In this document: positions 26,239 to 35,500 of the stretch, in pieces
Numbering within the stretch: the first letter of the stretch is position 1
Layout of the letters: each line of letters opens with the position of its first letter
Assembly (NCBI GenBank): GCA_035635555.1
Contig: DASQAT010000035.1
Coordinates: 1-64,000, forward strand
DNA length: 64,000 nt
From: Candidatus Dormiibacterota bacterium
Lineage (GTDB): Bacteria > Acidobacteriota > Polarisedimenticolia > Gp22-AA2
Reading direction: 5' to 3'
The notes under the pieces: model-generated
What the model saw: only the letters and a program-made list of their open reading frames with translations
Told to the model about the DNA's origin: nothing
Databases searched by the model: none
Made by a program: the position numbers and the translations under genes

Positions 26239-27453
26239 ATGTCCGACAGGGTGGACGCAGGTGAAGTCGACTTGAATGACGCTGAAGGGACCGCCGGATG
26301 GAGGGCCGGTGTCATCACGGTGCTGCTCGCGATGCTCTGGGCCGCGACGGAGAGCCGGGCGGCGGTCACTTTGGTGGATGGGGTGAAGGGGAAGCTCGAA
26401 ATGGAGGCCCGATTCATGTTCTGGGCGGTGGACAGCGGGCCGGACCTGATAGCCGGAACCAACACCGCTCCGCCTCCGCCCCAGGAAGAGAACATGACTG
26501 ACTTTTTCGTGCGCCGCGCCCGTCTGATCTTCCACGTGCAGCTTTCGAAATCCCTCGAAATCGGGCTCCAGGTCGGCCAGGACAACATCGGCAGCAAGGT
26601 GCTTCGGGACGACGCTGGATTTCGCGTGAAGGATGCTTTCATCAACTACAAGAAGAATGACACGCTGCAGCTGATGGCGGGGCAGTTCAAGATTCCGTTC
26701 CTCCGGCAGAACCTGCAATCAGGATTCAACCAGCTCCTCGTGGATCGCTCCCTGGTCACGGCGCTCCGGCCGGCGCTCGAAGGCTCACGTGACGAGGGGG
26801 GAATGATCTGGGGGAATCACAAAGGGCTCCAGTATCGCGTGGCCGTCTTTGACGGCTCCGACCAGGAGGACATCAACACCCGGAGCAGCGTGCGCGGCTC
26901 GGCGCGGGTGTCGTGGAACTGGTTCACTCCCGAGCCGACCTACGGCCTCACCGGCACGACCTTCGGGCAGAAGAAGATCCTGCAAATCGGCGTCCAGGGT
27001 GATGCCCAGAACGCCCGCCTCGATTCACGCGACGACCCGGCCTTTGCCACCCAGACGCGTGCCTACCGTAATTGGGCCGTGGACCTCTTCTACGACCAGC
27101 CCCTCGGAGCCGGAGCCTGGGCCGTGACCTTCGAAGGAGCGTGGCTTCAGCGCCGCGACGATTACGATGCGCCCGGCCTCGAGACCCGCTCGATCGACGG
27201 GGATTACGTGCAGGCTGGGGTGCTTATGCCCGGGCACCTGGGGCCGGGCCGGGTACAACTCAACGCACGCTACGAGAGCATCCACAGCGAGCGCGGCTCC
27301 GCCGACACCGATCTGGATGCGAGCACGTTCGGCATGACCTGGTTCACCAAGGGCCACGATCGCAAGATTCAATTCGACCACATCAACATCCACGAGCGGC
27401 CGACCGATCTTGACGACGACGTCTACCGGCTGTCCCTCGTGGTCTGCTTCTGA
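26239..27453 (+). CDS. Phosphate-selective porin O/P-type outer-membrane protein
   Basis: 404 residues. A short leader and hydrophobic signal (GVITVLLAMLWAATESRA) precede a barrel with features of the porin O/P family: FFVRRARLIFHVQLSKSLEI, KDAFINYKKNDTLQLMAGQF, KIPFLRQNLQS, and a C-terminal strand ending in VVCF. The ATG at 26239 has GGAGG 6 nt upstream. No Pho-box-like repeat is visible upstream, so its ligand may not be phosphate despite the family name. It stands alone, converging on the 27.5-50.7 kb operon. Confidence 0.82.
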   Translation: MSDRVDAGEVDLNDAEGTAGWRAGVITVLLAMLWAATESRAAVTLVDGVKGKLEMEARFMFWAVDSGPDLIAGTNTAPPPPQEENMTDFFVRRARLIFHVQLSKSLEIGLQVGQDNIGSKVLRDDAGFRVKDAFINYKKNDTLQLMAGQFKIPFLRQNLQSGFNQLLVDRSLVTALRPALEGSRDEGGMIWGNHKGLQYRVAVFDGSDQEDINTRSSVRGSARVSWNWFTPEPTYGLTGTTFGQKKILQIGVQGDAQNARLDSRDDPAFATQTRAYRNWAVDLFYDQPLGAGAWAVTFEGAWLQRRDDYDAPGLETRSIDGDYVQAGVLMPGHLGPGRVQLNARYESIHSERGSADTDLDASTFGMTWFTKGHDRKIQFDHINIHERPTDLDDDVYRLSLVVCF

Positions 27454-27462
27454 CTCGCGTAC

Positions 27463-27479
27463 CCGGGTTCTCGAACCGG
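27463..27479. terminator. Hairpin between convergent genes
   Basis: CCGG-g-TT and AACCGG pair around a CTCG loop, with one bulged G, in the 28-bp gap between two converging coding regions. There is no T-run; it may terminate in both directions. Confidence 0.35.
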
Positions 27480-27481
27480 AT

Positions 27482-29263
27482 TCAGTTCTGCGGGGTGAGC
27501 GTCATCAGGTGGCGGGCGATCTCGAAGCGGGCCCGGCCGGCCGGCATCTCCTTCACGCGCTCTAGGAGAGCGTCGCGCGACTGTGAATCCAGGCGGACGG
27601 CGCGGCCGGTCGAGGCGATGACCTCGGCGACCACTTCCTCGTACAGCCCTTTGAGATTCGAGTCGCCGCCCGCCGGCCAGTCGAAGGTCGCGCACGACTG
27701 CGCCAGCTCGGGCGGAGCCGGCAGGCGGGGGGAGGTCAGGACCAGCATCAGACGCGAGGTCTCCAGGTCCATGACCATTTCGCGCAGGACGCGCACGACC
27801 GTCTTGTCGTCGAGACACGGCCGGAAATCGGCCAGGACGTAGAGTCCGTTGTTCTTCTGTCGCCTGATGAACTCCAGGGTGCGGCCGGCGTCGCGATAGG
27901 TTTCCCCCATCGCCTGGCCCCCCTCCTTGACCAGGCCGCGGGCGGCCGACCAGACGAAGAACTCGCGGTGCAGCTCTGTGGCGAGGCGACGCAGAGCCGC
28001 GATGGCGCCTCTTTCCTCCCAGGTCTGCAGACAGACGATCGGCACCTGCATGCGCATCCTGCCGGTGTCGAAGCTCGTGGCCATTCGGAAGATCGCCTCC
28101 AGATCGGCCGGCATCTCCGGGATCGCTTCTTCGGGCGCTTCGTGGACCGCCGTGTGATCGGGGCGGGGGTGCGCCGGGTGCGCCGCGGGACGGACAGTCT
28201 CGTGCGGGGTGGGCGGGCTGGGCGCGGGTGGTGCGTGGCGTGGATCAGGCGGCGGCGTTGCAGCGGGGCGCGCCGCCTGCACAGGCGCGGGGGCTGCCGG
28301 TGGTGCGATGGGTGCGGGCGTTGCGGTCGGGGCCGGGCGCGACGCCGGCGGCGATGCCGGGGGGCGCGCGGGGGACGCTGGTCGCGCCGGTGGGGCCGGC
28401 CGCGCAGGGGGCGGCTGGGGTGTCGCCTCGGTGCGGGCCGGTACCGGTGGAGCCGTCGGCATCGGCGATCCCTCGGGCACCACCGCGGCGCGTGCCGGCG
28501 CGGGTTCGGCCGGCGGCCTGGGCGATGGAGCCGGCGGCGTCTCGTTTCCCGTCAGATCGGCCTGCCATGTGTCGAGATCGGGAAGAGCCCCACCATCGGA
28601 GGACCCCGTGGTCACCACGGGCTCCGGCGCCGTCTCCGCCGGCGCCACCGGGACCGGCGCCGGCGCCGCGCTCTTGCGCGCCGGCCACAGCTCCTTCTTC
28701 GGCGCCGACCACGAAGCGGGCTTCACCGGCGGCGTCTTGACCGCATGGGGAGCGGGCCGCGCGGGCGTCTCGTGCGCGGGGGTCTCGCGTGCCGGCGGCT
28801 CGGGCCCGGCCTGCGCGACCTCGGCCGCGGCGACCGGCTGCGGCAGGCCGTGGCCGTTCCCGTCGCCGTTGATTCGGGCACGCGCGGTCTTGACGGACCG
28901 CAGCGCCTTGTTGATCTCCGCCTCGATCACCTCCAGGTCGTCGAACGGCTTGAGGATGACGCTGCGGGCGCCGAGCCTGCGCGCCGTCTCGACGTTCTCG
29001 GGCGTCGCGTTGGCGGTCATCACCAGGATCTCCGGCTTGAAGTTGATCTTCTTCATGTCGGCCATCAGCTCGAGCCCGGTGAACCCCGGCATGTGGATGT
29101 CGGTCAGGACCATGTCGATGCGGTTCGCCGCGAACTGCCGCACGGCCTCCTTGCCGTCGGCCGCGATCAGCAGACGGAATTCCGGCCGGCTCGCCAGGAG
29201 CTCCGACAGGAGCCTGCGGATGTTGGGATCGTCATCGATCACCAGAAGGTTGTAGGTGTCCAT
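27482..29263 (-). CDS. Response regulator fused to a Ycf46-like P-loop-less ATPase-type domain
   Basis: 593 residues. The receiver domain (1-120) has DDDPN, phosphoacceptor Asp55 (VLTDIHMPG), Thr83 and Lys105. A Pro/Ala-rich linker follows (about 130-375). The C-terminal domain (about 385-593) has PIVCLQTWEERGAIAALRRL, WSAARGLV, YVLADFRPCLDDKTVVRVLR and LTSPRLPAPPEL. This pattern resembles the N-terminal inactive domain of Ycf46-type AAA proteins; no Walker A is present. No DNA-binding or cyclic-di-GMP domain is seen. It is the last gene of the five-gene operon, 6 bp after the sensor kinase, its likely phosphodonor. The Ycf46 relation is my pattern reading and should be tested. Confidence 0.82.
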   Translation of the reverse strand: MDTYNLLVIDDDPNIRRLLSELLASRPEFRLLIAADGKEAVRQFAANRIDMVLTDIHMPGFTGLELMADMKKINFKPEILVMTANATPENVETARRLGARSVILKPFDDLEVIEAEINKALRSVKTARARINGDGNGHGLPQPVAAAEVAQAGPEPPARETPAHETPARPAPHAVKTPPVKPASWSAPKKELWPARKSAAPAPVPVAPAETAPEPVVTTGSSDGGALPDLDTWQADLTGNETPPAPSPRPPAEPAPARAAVVPEGSPMPTAPPVPARTEATPQPPPARPAPPARPASPARPPASPPASRPAPTATPAPIAPPAAPAPVQAARPAATPPPDPRHAPPAPSPPTPHETVRPAAHPAHPRPDHTAVHEAPEEAIPEMPADLEAIFRMATSFDTGRMRMQVPIVCLQTWEERGAIAALRRLATELHREFFVWSAARGLVKEGGQAMGETYRDAGRTLEFIRRQKNNGLYVLADFRPCLDDKTVVRVLREMVMDLETSRLMLVLTSPRLPAPPELAQSCATFDWPAGGDSNLKGLYEEVVAEVIASTGRAVRLDSQSRDALLERVKEMPAGRARFEIARHLMTLTPQN

Positions 29264-29269
29264 GGCTTC

Positions 29270-31171
29270 TCAGCGCAGGTTGATGACCCTGACGCGCTTC
29301 TCCTTCGCAGTCGACGGCGCCGCGGCCGCCTCCGCGCTCTGCTGCACCCGCGGGATCAGGATCGTGAACGTCGTCCCCTCGCCCATCCTGCTCTCGACCG
29401 AGATCTCCCCCTTGTGCTCTTTCACGATGCCGTACGACACCGACAGCCCGAGGCCGGTCCCCTTCCCCACCGGCTTGGTGGTGAAGAACGGATCGAAGAT
29501 TTTCCCGACGACCTCCGGCGGGATGCCGCTGCCGTTGTCCCCCACCCGGATGCGCGCCATCGAGGCTTCCGGCGCATCGACGGTCACGGTGATCCTCCCC
29601 TCCCCCTTCCCCTCCATCGCGTCCCCGGCGTTGATGAACAGGTTGAGGAGGACCTGCTCGATCTGGTTGGCGTTCCCGTTGACGTAGAGGGATTGCGCGA
29701 ACAGATGGGGCTCGAGCCGGACCTCCTTCATCATCAGCTGGTGCGACACCAGCTTGACGGTATCGGCGACGACCGCGTTGAGGTCGATCACCATCATCTC
29801 GGCGGTCTCCTGGCGCGAGAACTTCAGGAGGTTCTTCAGGATCTCCAGCGAGCGGTCGGTCTCCTTCTCGATCGTCTTGAAATACTCGCTCAGCGGGTGA
29901 TCGTGCGGGATCTTGCGCTGCCCCATCTGGGCGTAGCCGCGGATCGAGGTCAGGGGGTTCTTCACCTCGTGCGCGATGCCGGCGCCGAGCTGCCCCAAGG
30001 CACTCATCTTCTCCGACTCCATGAGTCGCTGGTTGGCATTCTTCAGGGCGTGCTCGCGTGTCGACAGCTCCTCGGTCATCCGCTGGAAGCGGGTCGCGAG
30101 CGCTGCGATCTCTCCGCCGCCTGTCACCGGCACCTGGACGTCGAACTGTCCCTGCCCGATCTGCTCGGTGGCGCGCGCCAGGGTCACGAGCGACCGGGTC
30201 AAGGACGACGCGAACAGGAAGACGAGGGCGAGAGCGCCGACGCAGACGACGCCCGCGATGATGAGCGAGCGCGTCACCAGACGCCGGGCGGCCTCGAAGG
30301 CGCGCGCCTTCCGGATCTGCACGATGCTGAACAGCCCGAGGTCGCCGACCGGCGAGTAGGCCGCCAGCATCGGCACGCCCGAGGCGGCGTACTCGCGCGT
30401 GCCGGCCGTCTGCGCCGTCTTCGGCAGGAGGTCGGCGAACGACCCGGCGGCCCCGGCGCCGACCGCCGATTCCATCCCCTCGGTGACGGAGATCAGCGGT
30501 CTTCCCGTCGTATCGGTGACGTAGATCTCGAACAGCTTCGACTCGCCGCGCGCCGTGTACAGGCGGTCGAGGGGGAACTCGGCGATCAGGATCGGCCCGT
30601 CCGGCGCGGGGGCCGCCGCCGCGGCCCCGACGGCCGCACCGGCCGCGGGCGCCCCGCCCGACGGCAGGCCGCGCACGGCCAGGGTGAAGGTCGGGAGCTT
30701 CGCGGACAGGATGAGGCGCGCGATGCTCGGCCGCTCCCCTGTCAGGGCGTCGAGATTCAGGATGCCCTCCGAGTAGGCCACGTGCATCTTCTCCACGGAC
30801 AGGCCGAGATCGGACAGGGTGCGCGACAGGAAGACGTTCTTGAGAGTTCCGTCGGTCTCGCGCACGCTGAACAGCAGGAACTCCGGGTACTGGCGCAGCA
30901 TGGCCGACAGCATGACGCGCCTGTCGGTTCCCTCCGGCACCGGCAGGCGGGCCGCCTCGGCGAAGATGCGCATCTTCTCGGTGAGGTGCCGCACGTTCGC
31001 CTGGACCTCGTCCGCGATCTTGATGGCGCGCGAGGCGTTGAGGTCGAAGATGTAGGAGGACTTGTCCTGCTGGAACAGAAGGACCGCCTGGCTCGCCACG
31101 AGCCCGATCGACACGCTGATGATCAGGAACATCGCGAGCAGGAGCTTCGCCCGCAGGCCCAGCCGGTTCAT
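29270..31171 (-). CDS. Membrane sensor histidine kinase (HAMP, HisKA, HATPase)
   Basis: 633 residues: membrane segment (about 8-33), periplasmic sensor region (about 34-300) with an Ala/Gly-rich insert near 172-190, second membrane segment (about 302-323), HAMP (to about 375), H-box ALGQLGAGIAHEVKNPLTSI with His401, and an ATPase domain (NLFINAGDAMEGKG, VGDNGSGIPPE, GTGLGLSVSYGIV). This is the NtrB/ZraS-like soluble core. It overlaps the FecR gene by one base (TGATG) and is followed by the receiver-Ycf46 gene, its probable partner. The same frame is open upstream to 32224, but that is a shadow of the FecR gene. Signal unknown; the surface proteins of the operon are candidates. Confidence 0.93.
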   Translation of the reverse strand: MNRLGLRAKLLLAMFLIISVSIGLVASQAVLLFQQDKSSYIFDLNASRAIKIADEVQANVRHLTEKMRIFAEAARLPVPEGTDRRVMLSAMLRQYPEFLLFSVRETDGTLKNVFLSRTLSDLGLSVEKMHVAYSEGILNLDALTGERPSIARLILSAKLPTFTLAVRGLPSGGAPAAGAAVGAAAAAPAPDGPILIAEFPLDRLYTARGESKLFEIYVTDTTGRPLISVTEGMESAVGAGAAGSFADLLPKTAQTAGTREYAASGVPMLAAYSPVGDLGLFSIVQIRKARAFEAARRLVTRSLIIAGVVCVGALALVFLFASSLTRSLVTLARATEQIGQGQFDVQVPVTGGGEIAALATRFQRMTEELSTREHALKNANQRLMESEKMSALGQLGAGIAHEVKNPLTSIRGYAQMGQRKIPHDHPLSEYFKTIEKETDRSLEILKNLLKFSRQETAEMMVIDLNAVVADTVKLVSHQLMMKEVRLEPHLFAQSLYVNGNANQIEQVLLNLFINAGDAMEGKGEGRITVTVDAPEASMARIRVGDNGSGIPPEVVGKIFDPFFTTKPVGKGTGLGLSVSYGIVKEHKGEISVESRMGEGTTFTILIPRVQQSAEAAAAPSTAKEKRVRVINLR

Positions 31172-32496
31172 CAGTGTCCCGTCATCGAGGCGGTCGCCCG
31201 CTTCGATCCCTTGTAGGTAATGAGACGCTTCCCGTACTCCGAGTTGCCGGCCGTGTCGATCGCCTCGATGGTGAACAGGTTGACCCCTTCCTTGAGCGTC
31301 AGAGGGAAGGTGAACGTCCCGTCGGGGCCGACAGTGACCTTCTGCCCGTTCACCTTGACCCTCGCGTCCCGCTCGGTCTTCCCCTTGAGCTCGACGCTCG
31401 GCGCGGGGGCGACGAACATCTCGGGGGGGGACAGGATGGCGAGCACCGGCGGCGTGTCGTCGTAGTCCGCCTTCACCGAGCGCACGACGCTGTAGGGTCC
31501 GGCGAAGCCGTCGGCGTCCTGCGCCCGCACCCGCCAGTAATAGGTCCCGGGCTGCCGGATCTGCACGGGGAGGGATGTGCCGTCGACCTTCTCGTCGGCG
31601 AAGATCCTCTGGAACCTGGGGTCGGTGGCCACAACCAATCGGTAGGAGCGGCCGCGATCGGCCGGACGCCACTTCAGCTCGACCTTGGGGGCCTTTCTCT
31701 GGAATCCGTAGGTCGCGCCGTCCGCGGGGAAGAGCGGCTCCGGGCTTCCGGGGAGAGCGCGCGGCTGCAGCACGCCGTTCTCGGTGACCTTCACCACCAT
31801 CTTTTCCTTGAGGACCACCTCGCCCCCCTTCGGACCGGTGATCTTCAGCGATCCGGAGAGGGCGGCCACGCTCGTCGATCGATCCGGCAGCGTGTGCAGG
31901 GCGACGCGTGTCTTCTCTCCCGGCTTGCGGCTTCCCGGGACAGGCCTGATGGTCAACGAGCGACTCGAAGCGGCGGCCTGGATCGCCTTCGCCTGCTCGG
32001 GGGCCGGCTTCGACGCCAGACCGTCCAGGAAGTCGGAGGACAGGAGTGCCAGCGAGATCTCCGAATCCTCCGCCCCCTTCGCGCGCGGCTTGATGATCAC
32101 CAGCGCGTTCTGGTCGACGTCGAGGAGGTCGTCCGGTCCGAACGCGATGGTCGCGGACGACTTGTCGAAGGTGCGCACCGCGTCGTTCTCGTACAGCGGC
32201 ATCTGCTGCCGGGCGTCCTCCCACGACAGGTCGGAGGCGCGCTTCGCCTTCACGTTCCGCTCCAGGTTCACGAGGGTCGCCATGACGTCCCCCCCGGCCG
32301 GGGGCGCCGTGGGCTCGCCCGACAGGATCGGTGGCTGGAGCTCGACCGGAGCGGGGGTCTCGGCCGGGGGGGCCGCGGGCGGCAGCGGCTTCGGCGGCTG
32401 GAATCCCGGCAGGGAGCCCGTGAAGTAATAGAACCCTCCCCCGGCCAGTGCGGCCAGGACCAGCAGAACCGCCAGCACCGTGAACGTCTTCTTCAT
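31171..32496 (-). CDS. Membrane-anchored FecR-domain protein with Ig-like C-terminus
   Basis: 441 residues: N-terminal membrane anchor (TVLAVLLVLAALAGGGFYYF), Pro-rich stretch (about 30-68), FecR domain (about 70-240: ARQQMPLYENDAVRTFDKS, ATIAFGPDDLLDVDQNALV), a fibronectin-like segment (about 255-345: GTYYWRVRAQDADGFAGPYS) and an Ig-like bacterial domain (about 350-435: VKVNGQKVTVGPDGTFTF). FecR domains in such proteins are periplasmic and often linked to envelope sensing. The ATG at 32496 has GAGGGGGGGG just upstream. It lies 27 bp after the giant gene and overlaps the kinase gene, so it may connect the outer-membrane giant to the kinase (inference). Confidence 0.88.
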   Translation of the reverse strand: MKKTFTVLAVLLVLAALAGGGFYYFTGSLPGFQPPKPLPPAAPPAETPAPVELQPPILSGEPTAPPAGGDVMATLVNLERNVKAKRASDLSWEDARQQMPLYENDAVRTFDKSSATIAFGPDDLLDVDQNALVIIKPRAKGAEDSEISLALLSSDFLDGLASKPAPEQAKAIQAAASSRSLTIRPVPGSRKPGEKTRVALHTLPDRSTSVAALSGSLKITGPKGGEVVLKEKMVVKVTENGVLQPRALPGSPEPLFPADGATYGFQRKAPKVELKWRPADRGRSYRLVVATDPRFQRIFADEKVDGTSLPVQIRQPGTYYWRVRAQDADGFAGPYSVVRSVKADYDDTPPVLAILSPPEMFVAPAPSVELKGKTERDARVKVNGQKVTVGPDGTFTFPLTLKEGVNLFTIEAIDTAGNSEYGKRLITYKGSKRATASMTGH

Positions 32497-32523
32497 GTCC
32501 CCCCCCTCAATCCGCGGCGGCGG

Positions 32524-35500
32524 TCAGTACTTGCCCTGGATGCGGAAGAAGTAACCCTGGGCCGAATAGTCGTTCGCCGAGAACTCGTTGTCGGTGAAAT
32601 CGGTGAAGTTGTAGCCGACGCCGATCCGCATGTGCTTGAAGAACAGGCGGTTCACTTCGAACAGCGAGCCGCTGGCCGAATCGTCCGCGCCCTGGTCCAT
32701 GCTCAGGGTCCGGTACTCGAGCGCCGCGTCCCAGGTGTCGCTCAGGTGATAGCTGAACCGGTTGATCCAAAGCCGCATGCGGCTCTTGAGGTCCGCCAGA
32801 AGCGCCTGATCGATGGCGCGGTCGCGAACGGCGTACTTCTCTGTAAGCGACAGGCGGCGGTGCAGGTCGACGACTGTCTGCAGCGAGAAGACCTGGTCGG
32901 TCTTGCGATCCGGCACCGCGGCCGCCTGGATCGCGGGGGGCAGGTTCTGCACCTGCGTGTAGCGCGCCAGGACCTGGATCCAGTCGTAGCCGATGGGCCT
33001 GAAGGCGATGCCGTAGCTCTCCTCGCGGAACAGCGACTCGTCGATCCCGGCCACCTTGTCCCTGGTCACGCCATAATTGAGCCGGCCGAGGAAGGTGAAG
33101 TCGCGCGACAGTTTCACCTCCACCGCGTTGCTCGACACCCACTGGTCGCGGTCGGTCGGCGGCGCGGGCAGGCCCGGCGAGGGGGCCTCGTCGTGGCGCA
33201 GCTCGAACTTGGAGAAGATCTTGAACCAGGTCGAGGCGTACGACGCGCTGACCGACGCTGCCTGGCGCAGCGTATCGGGGTTCGTGCCCGTCCCGTCGAG
33301 GCGCGAGCGCTCGAAGTTCACTCCCGTCGTCAGGCGGTCGCTGACCTTGGTGTTGAGCCCGACCACCGTGCTGGCGCCGGCCTCGCTGGAGTTCGACTTG
33401 AACTGCTCCTCGGTGTACAGGCGCGTGCGATCGCCCAGGAGGGTGGCGGCGCCGGCGGTCAGGACCGAGGTCATGGCACCGGTGTGGTCGGGCGACATGG
33501 CGTAGGTCCCGTACAGGACCGTCTTCTCGTCGACTTTCGTGGTCAGGCCGACGAGGCCTCCGTCCCCCTCCTCGGCGGCGATCAACTCGGCCTTCGCGGT
33601 CACCTTCGGGCTCACCTGCGCGTCCAGGCCGACCGCCGTCTGCCGCTTGGTGCCGGTAATCGCGGTCGTCCCGCCCACCTGCTGCAGGAAGTCGTCCTGA
33701 TAGCGGGTGTAGAAGTCGAGCCTGGTCGTCGGCCGGTAGTCGAAGCGCAGCGCGCCGATCCCCTCCGCCTGGTCGGGCTGTGTTGTGTTGTCGGTCGAGC
33801 GGTAGCGCGCCTCGATCGTCGCGCCGAACTTTCCGAACGTCTGCTGGTACTGCAGGGTCGACGTCAGGATGGTCGCCGTCCCCTTCACGTCGCGGTCGTC
33901 GACCATCAAGTTGAGGGTCCCGCTCTTGCCCATCCGGACTCCCAGCGTCACGCCGCTCTGGTCGCTCTCGTCCTGCGCCACGGTGAAGGAGGACGAGAAG
34001 CCGGCATCGATGTGGCGGAAGTAGCCGGTCGCACGGACGGGGCCGCCCCCCGTGGCGAACTCGAGCTTGTACGCCTGGGCCTTGCCGGCCGAGAACGGCA
34101 CGGTCTTCTTCTGGAAGTCGAGACCGCCGTCGGTGGACACGTACTGCGGCAGCGCCTCGTTGGCGCTCTGGCTGAACTCGGCGGTCACCGAGGACGAAGA
34201 GCCGAGGCGCGCCGTCACATCGCCGCCCGTGAGCGTATAGGTCCCGGTCGGACGCTGCTCCTGCACGTAGGTGCCCCCGACAACGACTCCACCGCCGAGC
34301 GCCGTCTTCGCCCGTGCGCCGTAGGTGTTCACGTCGATCGCCGAGCCCGACAGATCGGTGTACTCATAGTCCACGACGACGAAGACCGGATTCCCGTTCA
34401 GGATCCCGTCGCTGATGATCGTCGACGAGTCGCTCACCGACGAGACGGGGGCACGGAACAGGATCCGGCCTTCCGCATAGTCAATCTCGTAATCAACGTA
34501 ATTCCTGCGGGTTACGTTCGCAACCGGGATGCCGGTGATCTTGTCGCGCACCTCCAGGCGGACCTTCTCCGATCCCGGCACGACCCCCTGGTTGCGCAGG
34601 AAATAGAGCGACCCGCCGGTGCCGGCGAACTCGTCGTGCGCCGCGATGGTCTCCGGCACCGCGGCGAACACGAGGGCCTGACCGAGCGGCTGGCCGTCCT
34701 TCTGTTTCGCCAGGCTCTTCCAGGTGACCTTGCCGCCGTACAGGGAGCGATTGAAGGAGGAGAACTCGTTGCCGGTAATTCCGGAATTGTAATTGCCCCA
34801 CTGCGCGCTGCCGTACGGCGCCTCCAGCAGGACGTAGAAGCGCCCCTGGCTGTTGGTGTCGGCGTAGGTGCGGCTGGAGTCGCCGTACACGGGATAGAAC
34901 GCGTCCGGATCGAGGTTGCGGTAGAACGAGGAGTCGTCCCGCTGGCCGAGACGCGAGCCGGCGTCCTTCAGGTCCCCCTGGCCGGTGTCCATCGAGGCGG
35001 TGATCAGATATTTCCCCTGGATCCTTCCCTTCAGGTAGAAGGCGATCCTGCCGTCGACGAAGAGATCGTCCTTGTATTTGTCGGGGACCGGACCTTCGGT
35101 CGTGATCTTGTTGACCGTGGCGTCCCCCAGCGCGACCAGGAAGACGTAGTTGCTCTGCACCTGGACCGGCACCCCCACGCGCCCCTCGGTGCTGTTCGGC
35201 ATCGACACCACGACGTCGATGACCGACGGCCCCTCGGGCAGGCGGACGGTCCCCAGGAACGCGCCGTTCGGCAGGACCGGCACGCGCCACTTGTTGATGG
35301 TCACGGTCGCCTTCGCGGGGGCCGTGCCGCGCACGAACAGGCTCGGGCTGGACAGGACGGCGCCGCGCGGCGGCAGCTCGATGCTGAACTGCGGCACCGG
35401 CTTGCGCACGACGATCAGATCCAGCTGCTTGTCGACGCCGCTCAGGTTGACCGCGAGGTTGACCAGGCTGGTGAGACCGCCCGGGGCCATGGCCACGACA

